Positions 10,560 to 23,428 of a DNA stretch of 64,000 nucleotides are shown piece by piece. This stretch comes from Pardosa pseudoannulata (lineage: Eukaryota; Arthropoda; Arachnida; Araneae; Lycosidae), in contig CM063500.1 in the NCBI GenBank assembly GCA_032207245.1, positions 34,706,090 through 34,770,089 on the forward strand, written 5' to 3'. How positions within the stretch are numbered: the first letter of the stretch is position 1; the number at the start of each line of letters is the position of its first letter. The notes beneath the pieces were generated by a model. That model did no database searches, was not told where the DNA came from, and was given only the letters and a program-made list of their open reading frames with translations. Made by a program: the position numbers and the translations under genes.

Positions 10560-12185
10560 TCAAAAAATAGAGGCTATACTATCACTTTTGCTATACTATT
10601 ATCTGCAATTTTTACTTTAAATATCAAAGAAACAGATATTAAAAGTAGATAGCTAAATATCGACTAGAATATAATAGTTTTTTCTAAGAAACTTTTATCT
10701 AAGAATATACTAATTCAGGTAAGAATTTGAAAAACTTAAATAATAATATAGATATATTTTGTACTGGCCAAGGCTCTCTCATTTCTAATGATTTTAGTTT
10801 CTCCAGTAGATTTTTTAAGAATTATTATTTCAGTTGTTAATGATATATCTACAATAATATCAAAAATAAGGAAATTTAAAGGGAATATTACAAACTAGGG
10901 TGAAATGAAATAGAATATCATCAATATGTATTTGAGCTCTGCCTGTTAGAAGTGAAATATGTAAAAACATAATACCATAGTAATAGTGTACAACAATGCA
11001 ATACACGTAATTATGGGATGTAAATCTACTTTTGCTATACTATGATCTACAATTTTTATTTTGAATTTCAGAGAAACAGATATTGAAAAATGGATATCAT
11101 TTGAGTAAAGGCTAAGGATAACATTTGAGTGGATAACATTTGAGTAAAGGATAATATTAATTGTTCTCTATCTTTAAAATTCTCTACAAAAATTTAATAT
11201 TTAAAACCTTTATAACATTGGGAGTGACTATAAATTCTAATAAATACAATCTTGCTGCTATTGAAATTAAAATGCTAACCGTTTATTTACATCCACAATA
11301 AGTGAAATGCATTACAATATAAATAATGCAAATCTACTTTTGTTATACTATTATCTACAATTTTTATTTTGAATTTCAGAGAAACAGATATTGAAAAGTG
11401 GATAACATTTGAGTAAAGGCTAAGTAATGGGATAATATTAATTGTTCTCTATCTTTAAAATTCTCTACAAAAATTTAATTTTTTAAAACCTTTATAATAT
11501 TGAGAGTGACTATAAATTCCAATAAATACAATCTTGACTTTATTGGAATCAAAATGCTAACCGTTTATTTACATCTACAATAAGTGAAATGAATAAAAAT
11601 ACATAAAATAATATAAATCTACTTTTACTGTGCTATCATCTACATGTTTTATTTTGAATTTCAGAGAAACAGATATTGAAAAGTGAATAACATTTGAGTA
11701 AATGCTAAGTAAGGGTATAATATTAACTTTTTCTATCTTTAAAATTTTCTATAAAAATTTAATATTTTAAAACTTTTATAACACTGAGAATGACCATAAA
11801 TTCTAATAAATACAATCTTGAAGCTATTGGAATTAAAATGCTAACCGTTTATTTACATTTACAATAAGTGAAATGAATTAAAATATATACAATAATGTAA
11901 ATCTATTTTTGTTATACTATCATCTACAATTTTTATTTTGAATTTCAGAAAAACAGATATTTAAAAGTGGATAACATTTGAGTAAATACTAAGTAAGGCT
12001 GTAATATTAACTTTTTCCTATCTTTAAAATTTTCTATAAAAATTTAATATGTTAAAACTTTTATAACATTGAGAACTACCATAAATTCTAATAAATACAA
12101 TCTTGATGCTATTGGAATTAAAATGCTAACCACTTATATACACCCACAATAAGAGAAATGAATTAAAATAATACAATATATATAT
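10560..12185. repeat. Satellite of about 285 bp, type A units
   Basis: The landmark ATCTACTTTT (ATCTATTTTT in the last) recurs at 11023, 11332, 11618 and 11901, giving spacings of 309, 286 and 283 bp. Each unit has TTTCAGAGAAACAGATATTGA (or a close variant), CATTTGAGTAAA and AAAATGCTAACC. The first is longer because GGATAACATTTGAGTAAAGG is internally duplicated near 11110-11150. A more diverged copy occupies 10560-10990. Confidence 0.85.
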
Positions 12186-15100
12186 GAATTCTAGCTGTTA
12201 GAAATGTAATATGTAATAATATGCCTTCCTAAATGTAAGAAACTGTAATATACTAATTTTAGAGATAGAAATTATCATTACTAAAATAATAATGATAAAG
12301 AGTAATAACAGAGTACATTGCCATTAAATATGGCATATTAGTGATACAATTATCTACAGGTTTTTACTTTAAATTTCAGAGAAACAAATAATTAAAAATA
12401 GATAGCATTTGAGTTAATACTTAGTAATGCTGTAATATTGATTTTTCCTTATGTTTTTGATTATTTTCATAGTAACATTAATGTTTTATTTATATCTTTA
12501 TTCATTTTTCATATTTTCCCTAACTATTCATATCTATTTTCCTTTATTTATAAGTATCGTTGTAGATGTTAAATACGGTTATATACTTATTTTAGCGATG
12601 GAAATCTACTTTTATGATACTACTATTTTCAATTTTTACTTTCAATTTGAGAGAAACCGATATACAAAAATAGTACCATTAATGCTTTATTTATCTCTTT
12701 ATTCATTTTTCATATTTTCCCTAACTATTCATATCTATCTTCCTTTATTTATAACTAACGTTGTAGATGTTAAATACGGTTATATACTTATTTTAGCGAT
12801 GGAAATCTACTTTTACGATTCTACTATTTTGAATTTTTACTTTCAATTTGAGAGAAACCGACATTGGAAGGTAGATAGCATTTGGGTTAATAGTTAGTAA
12901 TGCTGTAATATTGATTTTTCCTTATATTTTTGATTATTTTTATAGTAACATTAATGCTTTATTTATATCTTTATTCACTTTTTCCTATTTCCCTAACTAT
13001 TTATATCTATCTTCCTTTATTTATAAGTACCATTGTAGATGTTAAATACGGTTAAATACTTATTTTAGCTATGGAAATGTACTTTTATGATATTACCATT
13101 TTAAATTTTAAATTTAAATTTGAGAGAAACCGCATTGGAAAGAAGATAGCATTTGAGTTAATACTTAGTAATGCTGTAATATTGATTTTTTCTTATATTT
13201 TGATTATTTTTATAGTACCATTAATGCTTTATTTATCTCTTTATTCATTTTTCATATTTTCCCTAACTATTCATATCTATTTTCCTTTATTTATAAGTAT
13301 CGTTGTAGATGTTAAATAAGGTTGTATACTTATTTTTAGTGATGGAAAATCTAATTTTAACGATACTATTACTTTTAATTTTTACTTTAAAAATTTCAGA
13401 GAAAACTGTCGTTGGAAAGTGGATAACATTTGAATAAATGCTAATTAATTCTATAATATTAACTTTTTCCTATCTTAAAATTCTCTATAAAAATTTAATA
13501 TTTTAAAACTTTTATAACACTGAGAATGACCATAAATTCTAATAAATACAATCTTGATGCTATTGGAATTAAAATGCTAACCGTTTAAATACATATCCAA
13601 TATGTGAAATGAATTAAAATACAAACAATATGTGAATTCCAGCTGTTAGATATGGAATATGTAATAATATGCCATTCCTAAATGTAAGAAACTGTAATAT
13701 ACTTAATTTTAGAGATGGAAATTGTTATCACTAAAATAATATATAAAGAGTAATAACAGAGTAATTGCCATTAAATATGGCATATTAGTGATACAATTAT
13801 CTACAATATTTACTTTAAATTTTAGAGAAACGGATACTGAAAAATAGATAGCATTTGAGTAAATACTTAGTAATGCTGTAATATTGATTTTTCCTTATGT
13901 TTTTGATTATTTTCATAGTAACATTAATGTTTTATTTATATCTTTATTCACATTTTCCTATTTTCCAAAACTATTCATACTTATCTTTCTTTATTTATAA
14001 GTACCGTTGTAGATGTTAAATACGGTTATATACTTATTTTAGCGACGGAAATTTACTTTTAAGATACTATTATTTTCAATTTTTAGTTTAAATTTGAGAG
14101 GAACCTACATTGGAATGTAGATAGCATTTGAGATAATACTTAGTAATGCTGTAATATTGATTTTTCCTTATATTTTTGATTATTTTTATAGTAACATCAA
14201 TGCTTTATTTAGATCTTTATTCACTTTTTCCTATTTTCCCTAACTATTTATACCTATCTTCCTTTATTTATAAGTACCAATGTAGATGTTAAATGCGGTT
14301 ATATATTTATTTTAGCAATTTAAATCTACTTTTACGATACTATTACTTTCAATTTTTACTTTAAATTTTAGAGAAACTGACCTTGGAAAGTAGATAGCAT
14401 TTGAGTTATTACTTAGTAATACTGTAATATTGATTTTTCCTTATATTTTTGATTATTTTTATAGTAACATTAATGCTTTATATATATATCTTTATTCATT
14501 TTTTCCTATTTTTCCAAATTATACATGACTATCTTCTTTTATGTATAAGTACCGTTGTAGATGTTAAATCCGGTTATATACTTATTTTAGCGATGGAAAT
14601 CTACTTTTACAATACTATTATTTTCAATTTTTACTTTAAATTTGAGATAAACCGACGTTGGAAAGTAGATAGCATTTGAGTTAATACTTAGCAATGCTGT
14701 AATATTAACTTTTTCTTATCTTTAAAATTCTCTAGAAAAAATTAATATTTTAAAACCTTTATAACATTGGGAGTGATGATAAATTCTAATAATTACAATC
14801 TTGATACTATTGGAATAACCGCTTATATACACCTGCAATAAGTGAAATGTATTAAAATATAAACAATATATATGTGAATTCTAGCTGTTAGAAATGGAAT
14901 ATGTAATTATATACCATTATAAACTTAGGAAACGATAATATACTTATTTTAGTGATTTAAATTATCATCACTAAAGTAACTATATAGGCGTAGATTATTG
15001 TATCACTAATATATGGTATATTAGTGATACAATTATCTACGGTTTTTACTTTAAATTTCAGAGAAACTGATACTGAAAAATAGATAACATTTGAGTTAAT

Positions 15101-15545
15101 AATTATTATTTAAGTTAATACCTAGTATTGCTCTAATACTGATTTGTCCTTATATTTTCGATTATTTTTATAGTAACATTAACAATTTATTTATATCTTT
15201 ATGGATTTTTGCCTTTTTTCGAAAACTATTCACTTTTATCCACCTTACCTTATTTGTAAATACCATTGTAAATGTAGATTACAATTATATATTTTTAGTG
15301 ATGAAAATCTACTTTTACGATACTATTGTTTTCAATTTTTAGTTTAAATTTGAGAGAAACAGACATCGAAAAGTAAATAGCATTTGAGTTAATACTTAAC
15401 AATACTGTAATATTGATTTTTCCCCATCTTTAAAATTCCCTATAAAAATTTAATGTTGCGAAACCTTTATAACATCTAGAGCGACCATAAATTCTAATAA
15501 ATGCCATCTTGATATCTGAATGCTATCGGAATTAAAATGCAGTGT
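12186..15545. repeat. Same satellite family with higher-order order (types C, B and A)
   Basis: Type C units, starting GAATTC(T/C)AGCTGTTAGA, occur at 12186, 13634 and 14876, so the larger period is 1448 and then 1242 bp. Between them lie several type B units (TAATGCTGTAATATTGATTT, then TTCATATCTATTTTCC or a variant), then a type A unit. All types share a CAATTTTTACTTTAAATTT-like core and GAGAAAC. The long plus-strand frames at 12451-12897, 13071-13319 and 14449-14679 are B units read through by chance. They repeat the same hydrophobic peptide and are not genes. Confidence 0.85.
14998..15032. other. Perfect hairpin, 16-bp arms, 3-base loop
   Basis: TTGTATCACTAATATA at 14998-15013 and its exact reverse complement at 15017-15032 are separated by TGG. 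It lies inside the third type C unit. The other C units, near 12340 and 13780, keep only the right arm (ATATTAGTGATACAA). Confidence 0.9.
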
Positions 15546-16467
15546 TATGCCAAATAATGAATGATTCAGTGATTCCTTCGGAATATGAATATTATTAGAA
15601 GAAAATTAATTAGAAAGAGAACCCGAAGCAATTAATTTTCTCCGCAGGAACCAATCGTTCATCTGCAAGAATAATCTCGACATGGAGAGGCTCGAAATTA
15701 AAATGATAAAATATCGATTTATCGAAGCAAAATGCTTGTTACTGATGTTGCATCAAACTTTGAGAGACACTGAATGTGTTATGAATTAATATCACCTCAT
15801 TTATTTTTCTTGAGCGTGTTATAATTTCGCCGAGTATTTAATATTTCATCCCTGTATAATACGCTTAATACTCTCTATTATTTATGTCTCTTCATGCGTT
15901 TATTAAATGTCAACGAGAATTAATAACAATTAGGTCCAAAACTTTGAGGTTTAGTTTTTCAGAATCTTTGAACTATTTTTAAAAATCTTAGATGTATTCA
16001 CAAACATATTTATGAAATTACAAAGTTAAATTAAAGTTATGTAAGTCAATTTATTCTTTTTGTTTTTTACTTTCTAGTAGAGGTATGAAATAAGGTAAGT
16101 AGGGTAACCACAAAAAATATTAGACTTCAGATTTTGAATGGAAATACGCATTTTTATAACTCTTGAATCTACAGTTAAAGTTTCAGTATCACACCTGTAT
16201 GGACGTAAAAGGAGACTTTTAATATGAAATATTAGATAATAATTTTGACTGCCCCTTAGGCCATTTTGATTAGTTCAGTTGTGACGTCTGTGCGGAAGTA
16301 AATATGTAATGTTCGTATGAATCTCGCTAAACTAAAAGTCAATTGGTCATAAAAATTCAAATTATGTATTAAGGATTTTCATAATACCTAGTTCTGCACC
16401 TCTACTTTTGATTGCATCTTTCTTTACATGCAACGAATAATTTAATTATTGCGTATTTTAATGTACC
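15546..16467. other. No gene seen; unique sequence
   Basis: The part at 15546-15720 is less AT-rich and contains ATCGATTTATCGAA. No frame of note is seen. Confidence 0.4.
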
Positions 16468-16468
16468 A

Positions 16469-16651
16469 GGGCCAAACGATAGCCAAATGGTAGGGAACTG
16501 CTCTTCGATACCAGATTTTGCAGGTTTGATCCCTACTGCTGGTAGGAATGTTCGTAGTAGTTTGAAATAGGCATTAAGCAGTAGATCCTGGTCTCATTAA
16601 CCCTCGTGTAGCAAAACAGTAGACCATAGCTTTGCAAAATAAACCAAAACT
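16469..16651 (+). mobile_element. tRNA-derived SINE, copy 1 (diverged)
   Basis: The head has an RNA polymerase III A box (TAGCCAAATGG) and a B box (GGTTTGATCCC, consensus GGTTCGANNCC) at tRNA-like spacing. The body then matches the inverted copy at 43786-43970, including ATGTTCGTAG, TCTCATTA.CCCTCGTGTAGC and AGTAGACC. This copy has many substitutions relative to the other and ends in AATAAACCAAAAC. No target duplication was identified, so it is the older insertion. Confidence 0.75.
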
Positions 16652-16912
16652 TAGCAGCCTAGGGCATTTCTCAAAAGTTATTAGAGGTAAAGGGCTGAAA
16701 GTTTCTAATTTAGGACTGTTATAAGATGTAACTCTACACCTCCTTTTTTTTTGTTTGCACTCCGCACTCTATATATTGAAAATTCTCCTTATATGGGACA
16801 TCCTGTTCTCAGTCTAAAGCAATGAAACTCAAATATACCGATGTATTCATATTCAGCTGCGGAAATTTTCTAAAGACTTCAAACAATGTATCAAATTCCA
16901 TTTTATATGTAT
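16652..16912. other. Unique spacer
   Basis: Between the SINE and the 301-bp array; nothing recognised. Confidence 0.3.
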
Positions 16913-18690
16913 GTCATGGGGTTCACTGCTTGACCACCTTTCATTAGCTGGACATACAATGCCATGTCTGATTAAAGAGAAGTGATTTCTCTTTACAGCT
17001 GAGGAATATTGGTTATAAAAGCAGCATAGATGAGTAGCATAAGTGGTTGGCAGTTGAAGGCTTGACTGTTAGTATTATGAATACAGCATTGTTGTGTACG
17101 GTATGTACCATTTTCTTATGGAATTGACGCAATGGTGTGTTCTCTTCTGTTTTGAATATGAGCAAGTCAGCATATTTGCGTTCTATTGGTTCAGATTAGG
17201 AGCATTAATGTCAAGAGCTTAACTGCTTGGACACTTTTCATTGGGTGGACATTCAAACTTACCTGGTCTAATTAAAGAGAAGTGATTTATCTTTAAAGCT
17301 AAGGAATATTGGTTGGAAAAGCAGCAATGATGCGTAGCATAGGTGATAGGTAGTCGAAGACTGTGGTTGTTAGTGTTACGATTATAGCATTAGTGTGTAC
17401 GGTATGTACCATTTTCCTATCGAATGGATGCAATGGTTTTTTTTTCTGTTTTTAATATTAGCAAGTCGGTATATTTGCGTTCTATTTCTTCAGACTAAGA
17501 GCATTAATGTCAAGGGGTTTACTGCTTAGCCACCTTCATTGGGTGCGCATTCAAAGTTACCTGGTCTAATTAAAGAGAAGTGATTTATCTTTAAAGGTGA
17601 GGAATATTGGCTGGAAAAGCAGCATAGATGAGTAGCATAGGCAATCGAAGACTGCGACTGTTTATGTTACGATTACAGCATTAGTGTGTACGGTATGTAC
17701 CATTTTCCTATGAAATTGAATCAAGGGCATATTCTCTTTAGTTTTTAATATGAATACGCCAGTAGATATATTTGCGTTTTATTGTTTTAGACTAGCAGCA
17801 TTAATTTATAGGAATTAACTACTTAACCACCTTTCATTTGATGGACATTTAATGCTTATGTTGTCTAATTAAAGAGAAGTGATTTATCTTTAAAGTTAAG
17901 TAATATTGTTTGTAAAAGAAGCATAGATGAGTAGTATGGGTGGTAGACAGTGGGAGGCTGTGAATGTTAGTATTACGATTGCGGTATAAGTGTGTATGGT
18001 ATTTACTGCTTTGTTATGGGATTGAAGCAATGGTGTGTTCTTTTCGGTTTTTAATATTAACAATTCGGTATATTTGCGTTTTATTGCTTCAGAATAAGAT
18101 CATTAATGTCAAGGGGTTTACTGCTTGGCCACCTTTCATTGGGTGGGCATTCAAACGTACCTTGTCTAATTAAAGAGATGAGATTTATCTTTAAAGCTAA
18201 GGAATATTGGTTGGAAAAGCAGCACAGATGAGTTGTATAGGTGGTTGGCAGTCGAAGACTGTGTTTGTTAGTGTTACGATTACACCATTAGTTTGTACAG
18301 TATGTACCATTTTCTTATGAAATTGACGCAATGGCATCTTCTCTTTAGTTTTCAATATGACTAAGCCAGTCGGTATATTTGCGTTTCATTGTTTTACATT
18401 AGCAGCAGTAATTTCTGTGAGTTAACTACTTGACCACTTTTCATTGGGTGGACATTCAATGCCTACCCTGTCTAATTAAAGAGAAGAGATTTATCTTTAA
18501 AGCTAAGGACTATTGGTTGGAAAAAAAGAAGCATAGATGAGTGGCATAGGTGGTAGGCATTCGAAGGCTGTGAATGTTAGCATTACGATTGCAGTATACC
18601 ATAAGTGTGTATGGTATTTACCGCTTTCTTATAGGATTGAAGAAACGGTATGTTGTTTTCAGTTTTGAATGACGTAAGGTGACCTATTTT
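16913..18690. repeat. Satellite of about 301 bp, six copies, dimeric order
   Basis: ATTAAAGAGA recurs at 16971, 17271, 17569, 17868, 18169 and 18475, giving spacings of 300, 298, 299, 301 and 306 bp. Units 4 and 6 share GGCTGTGAATGTTAG and TGTGTATGGTATTTAC. Units 1, 2, 3 and 5 carry TGTACGGTATGTACCA-like variants instead. Units 3-4 and 5-6 therefore look like copies of a dimer of about 600 bp. The frame at 17964-18173 is a read-through of one unit and is not a gene. Confidence 0.9.
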
Positions 18691-19975
18691 TTGAGCTTCA
18701 GTAAAAACAGGTATTATAATTTTGTTCTGTGATATCTTCTAAAATAATTTAATATATTACTGACTACCTTAAGCCATAATGAAACCTATATGTAAGGAAC
18801 CTAAAATCATCTTACAGGTCGATTAACTAATGTGTTAACCAACAGCATGTTTCTTTACTGTTTGAATTAAATACTTATCAGAATTTGAATGGAATCTAGT
18901 AACCCTCATCCTTTTTCTTGAACATTAATAAAAGAATTATGAGTATATTTTCTGTTATCTTTTCTAAAAAACTTGCAACATATCATCCATAATCTTAGAC
19001 CATTGTGAAGTCTACATTTAATGAACCTAAAGCAATCTTACATGTCATGGCTTATGGTATCATGTACTTTTATTTTTTGAATGAAATAATTACCTAAAAT
19101 TGATTGAAGTCAAATGATCATCATCGTTTTTTGAGAACATCAATAAAATCAGGAATGAAAATTGTTTTCTGTTATCATTTCTAAAAAACTTGCAATATAT
19201 TATCCATAATCTTAGACCATTGTGAAGTCTACATTTAATAAACCTAAAACTATCTTACAGGTAAATTCTTATGGTATCAAAACAGCAACATGTACTTTTA
19301 TTTTTTGAATGTAATAATTACTTAAAATTGATTGAAGTCAAGTGACCGTCATCAGTTTTTGAGAACATCAATAAAAGCAGAAATCATAATTGTTTTCTGC
19401 TATCATTTCAATAAAACTTGCAACATATCCATAATCTTAGACCATTGTGAAGTCTACATTTAATGAACCTTAAAATATCTTACAGGTCAATTCTTATAGT
19501 ATCAAAACAACAGCATGTACTTTTATTTTTCGAAAGAAATAACTGCCTAAAATTGAAGTCAAGTGACCATCATCGTTTTTTGAGAACATCAATAAAAGCA
19601 GGAATGAGAATTGCTTTTCTGTTATCAGTTCTTAAAAGTATTGCAAAATATTATTCACTATCTTAGGCCATACCGATGCCTATAAATTTCTATATTTAAT
19701 GAAAAAGTTATCTTACAGGTCAATTACTCAGGATATTAACATAACACCATATACTCTTATCTAATGAATGAAATAATACCTAAAATTGATTGAAGTCAAG
19801 AGACCACCATTCTCGATTTAGGAACATCAACAAAAGAGGGTATGATAATTTTGTTCTTTTATCTTTTCTAAAATATTTATGATGTAACACATGAATTTAT
19901 TACATTTAGTCATTCTAAAGTCTATATTTAATGAAACTAAATCTATCTTATATGTCAGTTAAGTTCATAATTTTC
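18691..19975. repeat. Satellite of about 225 bp, six copies
   Basis: The landmark CTTACAGGT and variants recurs at 18811, 19037, 19254, 19479, 19712 and 19947. Units share CCATAATCTTAGACCATTGT, GAACATCAATAAAA and AATTGATTGAAGTCAA. The central units are most alike and the outer ones are diverged, as expected for an array maintained by unequal exchange in its middle. It abuts the 301-bp array directly. Confidence 0.88.
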
Positions 19976-20583
19976 ATCTGCAATTATTAACAAGAGTAGA
20001 TAAGAGAATGCAGTGTTCATTTGATTGTATTGGCTTATTGGGCAGGAACATTATTAAACCGATGGTCCTGAACTAAATTGAAACGTATGTCATCTTTTAA
20101 GGCACAAGGTTTTAACTGACTTGTATTTTGAGATTTAGTGTAATTATGAAACGCTAAGGTGGAGATATAGACCTAATTGGGGAATTCACCAATGTTTCCA
20201 GTAAATTTGAATTACGACAAACCATTAAATGGTATATTATGATTACAGTTTTATCTATATTAATAAATCAAGAGACTGCTTTTATATAATAAGTATTGAA
20301 TTCTATTTGAAACGTTTTGTGTTGCCATATCATGTTTGTTATATTAAGACATCGAAAGGAATGAGAGAACACTTAGACAGACTAAGCAATTACTATTTAT
20401 TGCTCGAAATATCCATACTCAGTCCAGTCATATATCAAAAAGTAAAGTATTATAGTCATGAAAAGTTTTAGTTTATAATGAAATATTCGTAGAACTAAAA
20501 ATTCATATTATAACACATTAATGCTTTGATTTCTTGCAGCTGTCAGTACTGATGATACTGAGAAACTAATTTTGAAATTATAA
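19976..20583. other. No gene supported
   Basis: An 80-codon plus-strand frame at 20229-20471 has no recognisable domain or upstream signal. The rest is AT-rich. Confidence 0.35.
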
Positions 20584-20725
20584 GTCGTATTATACTATAA
20601 AGAAAACGTATATACGTAATACGTATATACGTTAACGTATATACGTATAACGTATATACGTATAACGTATATACGTATAAACGTAAAAACGTATAAACGT
20701 AATACGTATTATACTATAAAGAAAA
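20584..20725. repeat. Self-complementary ACGTATAT microsatellite bracketed by a direct repeat
   Basis: Runs of GTATATACGT and ACGTATATAC fill about 20605-20705. The unit is its own reverse complement, so the block can fold into cruciforms. The motif CGTATTATACTATAAAGAAA occurs on both sides, near 20587 and 20705, as a direct repeat. This suggests the block arose by duplication with slippage expansion between the repeats. Confidence 0.85.
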
Positions 20726-21009
20726 GCATGTGTGTAATTTAATTCAATACATTAAAGTTATGTGCTGCACGCATCAATTTTGACTGACAATTCTGATAAC
20801 TATAGTTTGGATAATAGGAATTTTACTTTATTAAGTTTATTTCTTGCTTTGAATATAATACATATGAATACTTTGAATATAGAAGGTAAAACCTTCGTAC
20901 CAGAAAATATCAATAAATTCAAACTAGCGCAAGTGAAGCATAAATAGAAACAGATTGAAAGTAAACAACTGTTTTGCAGCTTCAATCATGCTACATTTCG
21001 AAAGAGATA

Positions 21010-22830
21010 TCTGCATTACTTAATATTCGTGCTTTACTGGACGTTGGTTTTGTATTCATTAGTGTAATAAAATGTGGTAAATGAATACACATTAGTTTTC
21101 TCTTAAATACTTTGTTGTATTTCTTCAATAAATTAAAACCCTAATTAACTTATTAAAAAAATAATAATAAAGTTTATTACATTACAGAAATTTATTTTTT
21201 AGTGTAATAAAATGCAGTAAATGAATGCCATTAATTTTCTCTTAAATAACTTTTGTTGTATTTCTTCAATAAATTATAACCCTAATTAAACCTTATTAAT
21301 AAAGTTTATTCTATAATAATTTTATTATTACAGAAATTTATTTATTAGTGTAATAAAATGCAGTAAATGAATACAGATTAGTTTTCTCTTATTGTATACT
21401 TTTGTATATATTTTGTAAATCTTTTTTTTGCTGTATTTCTTCAATAAATTAAAATCCTAATTAAACCTTATTAATAAAATTTATTATATAATAATAAAGT
21501 TTATTACATTACAGAAATTTATTTTTTAGTGTAATAAAATGCAGTAAATGAATGCCATTAATTTTCTCTTAAATAACTTTTGTTGTATTTCTTCAATAAA
21601 TTATAACCCTAATTAAACCTTATTAATAAAGTTTATTATATAATAATAAAGTTTATTATATTACAGAAATTTATTTATTAGTGTAATAAAATGCAGTAAA
21701 TGAATACAGATTAGTTTGCTCTTAAATAACTTTTGTTGCATTTCTGCAATAAATTAAAACCCTAAATTAACCTTATTAATAAAGTTTATTATATAATAAT
21801 AAAGTTTATTATATTACAGAAATTTATTTATTAGTGTAATAAAATGCAGTAAATGAATACAGATTAGTTTTCTCTTAAATAACTTTTGTTGCATTTCTGC
21901 AATAAATTAAAACCCTAAATTAACCTTATTAATAAAGTTTATTATATAATAATAAAGTTTATTATATTACAGAAATTTATTTATCAGTATAATAAAATGC
22001 AGTAAATGAATACAGATTAGTTTTCTCTTAAATAACTTTAACTTTTGCTGTATTTTGTTAAATAACTTTTGCAGTATTTCTTCAATAAATTATAAACCTA
22101 ATTAAACCTTATTAATAAAGTTTATTATACAATAATAAAGTTTATTATATTATAGAAATTTATTTTTTAGTGTAATAAACTGCAGTAAATGAATACCATT
22201 AATTTCTTTTAAATAACTTTTGTTGTATTTCTGCAATAAATTAAAATCCTAATTAAACCTTAACAATAAAGTTTATTATATAATAATAAAATTTATTATA
22301 TTATAGAAATTTATTTATGAGTTTAGTAAAATGCAGTAAATGAATACCATTAGTTTTCTCTTAAATGACTTTTATTGTATTTCTTTAATAAATTAAAATC
22401 CTAATTAAACTTTATCAATAATGTTTATTATATTACAAAAATTTATTTTGTAGTGTAATAAAATGCAGTAAATGAATACACGTTAGTTTGTTCTTAAATA
22501 ACTTTTGTTGTATTTCTCCAATAAATTAAAATCCCAATTAAATCTTATTAATAAAGTTTATTTAATAATAATAAAGTTTATTATATTACAAAAATTTATT
22601 TTTTTAATGTAATAACATGCAGTAAATGAATACTCGTCAGTTTTCTCTTAAATAACGTTTATTGTATTTCTTCAATAAATTAAAACCCTAATTAAACCTT
22701 ACTAATAAAGTTTATTATATTACAGAAATTTATGTATTGGTGTAAAAAATACATTTAAATAATAAGCATTGTTTTTTTATAAATAACTTTGGAAATATTT
22801 CTTCAATAAAGTAGAACACTAATTCAATTG
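21010..22830. repeat. Satellite of about 150 bp, about 12 copies
   Basis: GCAGTAAATGAAT recurs at 21214, 21360, 21541, 21693, 21846, 21999, 22182, 22333, 22465 and 22619, with degenerate units at both ends. Spacings are mostly 146-154 bp; two of about 182 bp contain an extra internal stretch and one is 132 bp. Every unit carries AATAAAGTTTATTA, a palindrome that includes an AATAAA polyadenylation-like hexamer on both strands. Confidence 0.92.
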
Positions 22831-23095
22831 TATTAACAAAGTTTTAAGCTTTAAATGAAAATTTATTTCTTCATGGATTATTTTAAATGTAATAGTTTAA
22901 TTAGAGGAAATAAAATTTAGCTTCCAACTTAAAAAGAAATTATTTAAAAGAAAAAAGTTTCCGGCACATTTAAATAAATTATTATCCCATTTCATTTTAA
23001 ATAAAATAAAAATTTAATTAGATAGTAAAAAAATAGTTCTTAAAATACATCGTCTTTCAAAAAAACATATATCCTAGCATACGTCATCTTTTGAT

Positions 23096-23232
23096 TTTAA
23101 AAAATAATATAATTTATAATATATATTCTATAAAATAAATATATATTATATATAATTTATAAAATATATATAATATATATATATAAAAAGCAAATATATA
23201 TATTATATATATATATATATATAAAATATATA

Positions 23233-23291
<59 letters not shown>

Positions 23292-23384
23292 TATATAATA
23301 TATATACATATAAATCTATCTCTCTCTCTCTATATATATCTATATATATATCTATATATATATCTATATCTATCTATCTATCTA

Positions 23385-23427
<43 letters not shown>
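23096..23427. repeat. Compound AT / TCTATCTA microsatellite
   Basis: Long (AT)n tracts are interrupted by TCTCTCTCTC and (TCTA)n. Collapse or expansion in assembly is likely here. Confidence 0.95.

Positions 23428-23428
<1 letters not shown>

Noticed and set aside
12451..12897. 148-codon plus-strand frame with membrane-like hydrophobic repeats
   Set aside because: It is two B-type satellite units read through. The peptide repeats with the DNA unit and reappears broken at 13071 and 14449.
20229..20471. 80-codon plus-strand frame
   Set aside because: Low-complexity Tyr/Ile/Leu-rich composition expected of AT-rich DNA; no domain or neighbours to support it.
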